Source: Punica granatum (lineage: Eukaryota; Streptophyta; Magnoliopsida; Myrtales; Lythraceae). From it: 64,000 bases of DNA. The stretch lies in NCBI RefSeq assembly GCF_007655135.1, contig NC_045131.1, positions 18,584,001-18,648,000 on the forward strand, written 5' to 3'. The position numbers and the translations under genes were made by a program. Under the pieces are notes generated by a model. It saw only the letters and a list, made by a program, of their open reading frames with translations, did not search any database and was not told the origin of the DNA. Positions 58,965-64,000 of this stretch are shown here, one piece after another (position 1 is the first letter of the stretch; each line of letters opens with the position of its first letter).

Positions 58965-59329
58965 GCTTGCGGATGTTCACGCGGAACTCACTGACCACAG
59001 AGAGCTTTAGAGCGGGTTGGCTCAGATTCACGCACCCATTTTTGCCCTCGCTCGGGCCCACGCCACTTTCGAGCGGCCACCGAGCGCAAAGGGATGTCGG
59101 CTTTACGTTTATGTTCCTTTCTTTTCTTTCGAATGTTCTATTTTGTAAAACCATGGGACTTGGAGCTAATCAATGTAATGACATTAGTGTTTTGAAAGCT
59201 CATGCATCTCATACATTTTGTCATTTTACTTAAATTTTTTGAGATATCGGTGTCTGTCCTTACACATTCTTGGAATCCAGGTGATTACAACTGGTGTCAC
59301 ACCGCTACCCGACTCGTCAACGTCTCAGA
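58965..59329 (+). other. ORF1-gag spacer of E4, with the out-of-frame ORF1 tail at its start
   Basis: 58945-59010 encodes, in the shifted frame, the charged ORF1 tail ending DHREL-stop. The rest is non-coding and shares TCTATTTT, CAATGTRA and TTTGAAARCTCA blocks with 10542-10640 of the non-autonomous elements. It ends in a T-rich stretch and CCAG (59277-59280), a possible splice acceptor 50 bp before the gag ATG. Confidence 0.55.
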
Positions 59330-61729
59330 ATGGCGGAAGGAGATCACGTCGATATTTCCGAAGAAGTCAACCCTTCGGTCCCGACCCTCTCTCAACCATC
59401 GTAGACACACGCTTTGCCCCCTCCTACTCCCGCAGGCGTGCTCCCGGCATACTCCGGCGCCCTTCCGACGCATCTCCCGCCCCCGGCACCTTCAAGGGCG
59501 CCTCTCCCACCGGCCTCACCAACATCCACCGCCACCAATGACCAAGCCCGCATTGCGGCCCTCGAGGGCACGGTCAACCAAATGGCCACTAATATGGCGG
59601 AGCTGCTCGCCTTGCTCAGAGGACCTAACCGAGCCTCCTCGAGTTCTACTCCTCCCCCGGGACCGGGACCAACAGTCGATCCAACCCCGTGGGCTCCACC
59701 GACCCAAGCTCCGGAGAACGTTGAAGCTCCCGCACCACCAACGCTGTATACGTCCACGGTTCACCCCTTCACAAGTCAATTTCCGCCACCGCCGGCCCCT
59801 TCGGTAGTCCCTCTTCCACCGGCTGCCTTCCTGTCCGTGGAGCACATCCTGTCTGCACCTCCACCTGTTTCCATACCGGCTCCGGCTATGATCTACATGG
59901 CGCCCCCGCCGACGGTTTTCCCGGCAACCACCGCACCTGCTCCAACTCATCCTCAAGCCACGGAGCTCTCTCCTTATCCGACTCTGCAGCCTCACGTCGG
60001 CCTCTCCTACCAGGCACCGCCCCCCATAAACACCACCTTCCACGAACCGGGCACGCCGACTCATGCGGCCCAACTCGCCTCACCGACGCACTTCTTCCCC
60101 GAGGCCGACGCCGAACAAGAACGCAGACTGAAACGAATGGAAGAGACAATACGAGCTCTGCAAGCAAATGATGCTCGACCCGATGCGCGCTATGGTGACT
60201 GCAGTCTATTCCCGGGCATGCGTTTACCCCCGAAGTTTAAGGTCCCAGAGTTCAAGACCTACGAAGGCACGACGGATCCCCGCCATCATCTTCGCCATTA
60301 CCGGGGGAAGATGCTACAGTACTGGGAGTACGAGGAGTTCGTCATCCATTCATTCCAGGATAGCCTGTCAGGATCGGCCCTCGATTGGTTCATGTCGTTG
60401 AAGGCCGAAGACATCCCAACGTGGGAGGACCTCTCCCGGAAGTTCACTGACCAGTACCGATATTGCGTAGAAACGCCTCCTACTCTTCTAGAGTTGAGCA
60501 CGAAAGAAATGGCGCGAGGCCAAAGGTTTGAGGAGTATGCTGCCAAGTGGCGGGCCCAAGCCGCGAAGCACATTCCCTCGATCAGCGAAGCACAACAGAT
60601 CCAACTGTTCCACTCCACGCTGAGAGGAGTGTACTATTCACACCTGTTGGCGCACACTTCGTCGTTCTCCGACCTCATCGAGGCCGGGAAAAAGCTGGAT
60701 TTGGGGATCAAGCTCGGAAGAATGGAGGACCCCGCCAACAAGGGAGAGGAGTCGTCAAAGAAGGTTCCCGCGACGCTGTCATCTTCCAGCGGGAGGAGAG
60801 CGAAGGAGGTCTCGGTCAACGCCATCAACACGGCGCGTCAGGCGCCACAACAATATCCGGTGAATCTCACAACCGCACCGACCACCGCTCCTACCTACTT
60901 TCCCCCGCCTCCGCAGCATCAACTTCAATCGATCTACTATTCGGCCCCGCCGGTCCCACCGTCGACAACCTCACAGTCATATGACCACTTTACACCCGCC
61001 CCCGCTCAACCCTCTCAACCCAGGCCCCCGGTGTCGAGAACTCCTTCACCGACGCAACAGAACCCCGCTTCGCAGGGTCAACAGGCCGGCGGTGCACCGA
61101 GCCGACCCCGCAAGCAATACTCGCCGCTGCCTGCCCCTCTCTCTCACATATATCGACAACTTTTGGCAGGAGATCAGATTCAACCGATATCCCCGGGTCC
61201 GAACTTCGACCCGTCCGTCCAGGACCAATCCAAACGCTGCGAATACCATCAGGGCGCACCGGGGCACACCCTCGACAATTGTTGGAGGTTGAGGGACGAA
61301 ATTCAGAGGAGGATCGACAGCAACCGACTCACTTTCAACGCCATCAGACCTCCAAACGTGCAAGCCAACCCCCTCCCGGACCATAGGCCGAACTCGGGAC
61401 CATCCGTCAACATGATCTCTGTATGCGTCTCGGAGAGAGACGAAGAAGCGCAAAGGAACCCCCCTCCCTTTGTAATCAATTACACTCCCGAAGAACTCAC
61501 GGTCGGGTTCACGGGACACGCGGCTTCACCGGTTCCATTCGTCGTTGACGTCCCCGCTCGGGAGCCGTATTCAGACAGCAAGGTCCCCTGGACCTACGAA
61601 GGAAGCATCGGGAGCGTTGAGCAGCAATTCAGTGTCATGGGGTTGACACGCTCGGGACGAGTATACGAGAACCCGACGGCCAAAGACAAAAGGGAAAGCA
61701 CCCGCTGTTGGAGACGGGGCGACTCCTGA
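59330..61729 (+). pseudogene. gag: gag (capsid/nucleocapsid) of E4, with premature stop and 3' frameshift
   Basis: ATG at 59330 opens a frame hit by TAG at codon 25 (59402-59404); the frame is then open for 771 codons (59414-61729). Counting from 59414 there is a proline-rich N-terminal part (1-230), a short coiled coil (about 233-250), a retrotransposon gag domain (about 278-440, with LSGSALDWF and ELSTKEMARGQRFEEY), a second proline/serine-rich linker (about 480-570), and a zinc knuckle variant CEYH...GHTLDNC at 609-623 (CX2HX5HX4C), typical of Tat-type gag. The protein would assemble virus-like particles and bind genomic RNA. A one-base change in an A/G run near 61688-61694 throws it out of the protease frame. 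A programmed shift cannot be excluded but is less likely, given the other breaks. Confidence 0.88.
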
Positions 61730-62819
61730 AAGATCACCCTTCTCATCCAAGAAGGTGACCGAGGAGGAAGCCGAAGCTTTCATGAAGATCGTGAAGGCGA
61801 GCGAATACAAGGTGGTCGAGCAAATGGCCAAATCCCCGGCCCACATCTCATTGCTTGCCCTCCTCCTCGGTTCGGAACCTCACCGAGAGGCCCTCCTTCG
61901 GGTACTGACCGCGGCGCAAGTGCCGAAGGAAACGCCCCCTAATAGGATAGAGGAGACGATCGGGTCCATCTTCTCCAACACTATCTCGTTCTCGGACGAT
62001 GAACTCCCGTCCGAGGGTTGGTCACATTCACGGGCATTGCACATTGTCTGTAAGTGCAACAATTACATCATCGGCCGGGTCATGATTGACAACGGGTCCG
62101 CCCTCAATGTCTGCCCGGTGACCACCCTCAAACAGATGAACGTGGATCTTAACCGAGTCCGCCCAAGCAAGACGGCGGTCCGAGCCTTTGATGGCTCTCG
62201 TAGGGAGGTGAACGGGGAGATCGACCTCCTCATAGACGTTGGCCCGTGCTCGTTCAGCATCACGTTCCAGGTGCTCGACATCCCGAACGCGTTCAGCCTG
62301 TTGCTCGGGAGGCCTTGGATCCACTCGGCTGGCGCCGTCCCCTCTTCTCTGCACCAACGGCTAAAGTTCATCGTTGAAGAGAAGCTCATCACGGTGAAAG
62401 GGGAGGAGGATTACGCCATCTACAAGGAGACGGCGGTGCCCTACATCAGCGTTGGGGACGACGAAAACCTCCCGTTCCACTCGTTCGAGACCATCTCCGT
62501 CATCCGGGACTACGGAGAGAGCGGACCGTCCCGCGCTGATCGCATGATAGGGAAGTTTCTCCTGCGCAACCATTATATTCCCGGCATCGGCCTTGGGGCA
62601 CGCAGACAAGGGATCAACCGCCCCATCGAGATCGAGGAGTACAAACACAGGAGGGGACTCGGCTTTCGCCCCTCCTGTCATGAGATCATCGAGGCCCGCA
62701 AGGGCAACCATCTTCATCGCCTCGCCGCCTACTACGGGAGGCTCAACAGGGGCATTTCAGTCCCCCCTACTTTCTCATTTCTTTCCCGAACCTTCGCGCA
62801 TCATAGGAGGCACCCTTGA
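61692..62819 (+). pseudogene. Aspartic protease plus G-patch region of E4
   Basis: From the first ATG in frame (61755), residues 111-115 are IDNGS, the active-site loop (D-N-G-S), with LLLGRPWIH at 182-190 as the second retropepsin motif. Residues about 266-305 form a G-patch-like segment (GKFLL, IPGIGLGARRQG, GLGFRP), a glycine-rich nucleic-acid-binding motif known at this place in Ogre/Tat elements. The frame continues upstream of the ATG to about 61692, where it should join gag. It ends at TGA 62817; an indel in the C-run at 62762-62767 moves the true frame to the next segment. The protease would process Gag-Pol. Confidence 0.88.
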
Positions 62820-62981
62820 CGGCCCTTCCTCGGACTCCGACGACACTTCTGCCACTCCGTCAGCCGTGTACGCCGTCACCGAGGATATTCCTTCAGGGGT
62901 TCACATTCGCTTGGCGCAGGAGACTGAGGAGCTGGACAACTGGACCTCAGTCCCGCGCTACTCGGCTGTGATTGCCGATGT
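62768..62981 (+). CDS. End of gag-protease exon 1: linker to the splice donor
   Basis: After the C-run indel the frame continues with an acidic, serine-rich linker (DGPSSDSDDTSATPS), then HIRLAQETEELDNWTSVPRY, and reaches GAT-GT at 62977-62981. Unspliced RNA would meet TAA at 62983 straight after the next codon, giving a Gag-protease product without RT. Homology to the same linker in related elements supports the frame. Confidence 0.75.
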
Positions 62982-63194
62982 GTAAGGCTTATCTATGTAT
63001 AAGATGTACCCCGCGTGTTGGCATAGCCATGCGCCACACGACGGAAGGGGGGGTTTCTATTATGGCTTCTTGATTCACGACATCAATGAAATCACTCATG
63101 CATTTTTTTGAATTCTCTTACATTCTTTCTCCCTCTCCTATTCTCTATTTCGCAGCATTATAAATTTCTTAAGACGATTCTCTCGAATTTCCAG
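62982..63194 (+). other. Intron between protease and reverse transcriptase (213 bp)
   Basis: GT donor at 62982 (context GATGT/GTAAGG) and AG acceptor at 63193-63194 (context AATTTCCAG/G), with T/C-rich sequence at 63115-63150 and a further TTTCGCAG at 63148-63155 as an alternative acceptor. Joining 62981 to 63195 completes GTG and carries the frame from SAVIADV into LHSNPN with no stop. The intron begins with an in-frame TAA, so pol is made only from spliced RNA. An intron at exactly this place is an established feature of Ogre elements. Splicing is inferred from the sequence. Confidence 0.82.
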
Positions 63195-64000
63195 GCTCCA
63201 CTCGAATCCGAATCCTCGACGCTTCGATACGAACCCATCCCGAGAGCAACTCGGTGAGCCTCAACCCGTATACTTTGGGGAAGGGCTCCCCGAGGATAGT
63301 CAAGTGCTCGAGATAGAAGAGAGTTTGCGTCGCCTCGAAGACCATCAAATCACCTCGGTCGAGCCGACGGAGGAGATCAACGTGGGCATCGAAGAAGAGC
63401 CTCGCACCCTGAAGATCGGGACAGCCCTCAACCCCGCGCAGCGAGCCCAAATGATCGACTTCCTGAAGAAATATCAAGAGGTCTTCGCCTGGTCTTACGC
63501 CGACATGCCCGGCCTAGACCCCTCAATAGTTGAGCATTTTCTCCCACTCGACACCGAGAAATTCCCGCCCAAGCGGCAACAGTTACGACGGCAACGGGCA
63601 AGCCTCATTCTCCGCATCAAGGAGGAGGTTGTCAAGCAGATCAACGCGGGCTTCCTCGAGGTCTGCAATTATTCTGAATGGGTTGCAAACATCGTGCCGG
63701 TGGAGAAGAAAGATGGAAGGATTCGAGTCTGCGTCGACTATCGGGACCTCAATAAGGCCAGCCCCAAAGACAACTTCCCATTGCCGCACATGGACGTCCT
63801 AGTCGACAATACGGCGCGCCACGCCCAATTCTCTTTCATGGACGGCTTCTCCGGATATAATCAGATCCGGATGGCCGAGAAGGACAAACTCAAGACGACG
63901 TTCACTACGATGTGGGGAACCTTTTGCTACCGCGTTATGCCTTTCGACCTCAAGAATGCGGGGGCAACTTATCAGAGGGCCATGGTCACACTATTCCACG
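63195..64000 (+). CDS. pol: pol exon 2: Ty3/gypsy reverse transcriptase, N-terminal part (runs off the window)
   Basis: Open in one frame from the splice acceptor to the window end. A linker (EIEESLRRLEDHQ, PRTLKIGT) is followed by RT motifs: FLPLDTEKFPPKRQQLRRQR, INAGFLEVCNYSEWVANIVP, KDGRIRVCVDYRDLNKASPK, then FSFMDGFSGYNQI with the first catalytic aspartate, and KTTFTTMWGTFCYRVMPF. The usual glycine in PFGLKNAG is aspartate here (PFDLKNAGATYQ, about 63942-63980), an unusual substitution at a conserved site. The YxDD active site, RNase H and integrase lie beyond 64000. The enzyme copies the element RNA into DNA using the tRNA primer at the PBS. Confidence 0.92.

Larger units (their letters stand above)
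52011..64000 (+). mobile_element. Coding Tat/Ogre-like element E4 (5' part; continues beyond the window)
   Basis: 5' LTR (52011-57023), PBS (57027-57045), leader, ORF1 (57630-58964), spacer, gag (59330 onward), protease with G-patch, intron (62982-63194), and RT up to 64000. The additional ORF before gag, the G-patch and the protease/RT intron are known marks of Ogre-type Tat elements. It sits in the gag of the minus-strand element; GTTGC (52006-52010) should reappear after its 3' LTR. At least one in-frame stop and three frameshifts make this copy non-functional as it stands, although the RT part in view is open. Confidence 0.92.

Noticed and set aside
61685..61760. Programmed frameshift between gag and protease
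   Set aside because: Possible in principle at the A/G run, but Ogre-type elements regulate pol through the intron, and neighbouring breaks (TAG at 59402, C-run indel at 62762) suggest ordinary decay.

Overview
The window is plant nuclear DNA, almost certainly dicot, and consists of retrotransposon sequence end to end. I see no host gene, rRNA or tRNA gene. The dominant family is a long-LTR Ty3/gypsy group of the Tat/Ogre type. Its marks are LTRs of about 5-6 kb bounded by TGTCAGCACC...GTGCGCACA, a primer-binding site TGGCGACTCCGCYGGGGAC three bases after the LTR, a polypurine tract CAAAGAGGGGCAAGC, an extra ORF upstream of gag, a G-patch after the protease, an intron between protease and reverse transcriptase, and tandem repeats in the 3' untranslated region. 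The protein sequences remind me of pomegranate (Punica) repeats; that is recall, not a search, and should be held lightly.

Layout. Positions 1-50647 are a head-to-tail array in which neighbouring elements share LTRs: an internal tail (1-3666), LTR A (3667-9555), internal AB (9556-15518), LTR B (15519-21599), internal BC (21600-44681) and LTR C (44682-50647). The internal regions carry no gag or pol, so these are large non-autonomous (LARD-like) derivatives. Internal BC is interrupted twice: by a solo LTR at 25056-30228 (target duplication CCCAC) and by a whole element, E3, at 32266-44193 (target duplication GGGTC). Removing both insertions leaves an internal region of 5971 bp, matching the 5963 bp of internal AB.

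Positions 50648-52010 hold a minus-strand fragment of an unrelated Ty3/gypsy element (gag zinc knuckle, protease, start of RT), broken by stops and a frameshift. The array lies on one side of it and element E4 on the other, so both appear to have inserted into the same older element. E4 (52011 to beyond 64000) is the coding relative: 5' LTR 52011-57023, PBS, ORF1 (plant-mobile-domain/DUF7745-like), gag, protease with G-patch, a 213-bp intron whose removal restores the reading frame, and RT running off the window. E4 has several frame breaks, so this copy looks defective.

How the parts relate: the non-autonomous elements keep the LTR ends, PBS, PPT, leader, a decayed coiled-coil-like ORF1 tail and a structured 3' UTR, and presumably depended on proteins from relatives like E4. 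The most notable signals are: 3' UTR tandem arrays of three different sequences that each encode a string of short hairpins, with base changes that preserve pairing; a mosaic LTR A that looks like the crossover that built the array; promoter-upstream modules swapped between LTR types; and conserved splice-like sites flanking ORF1 or its remnant.
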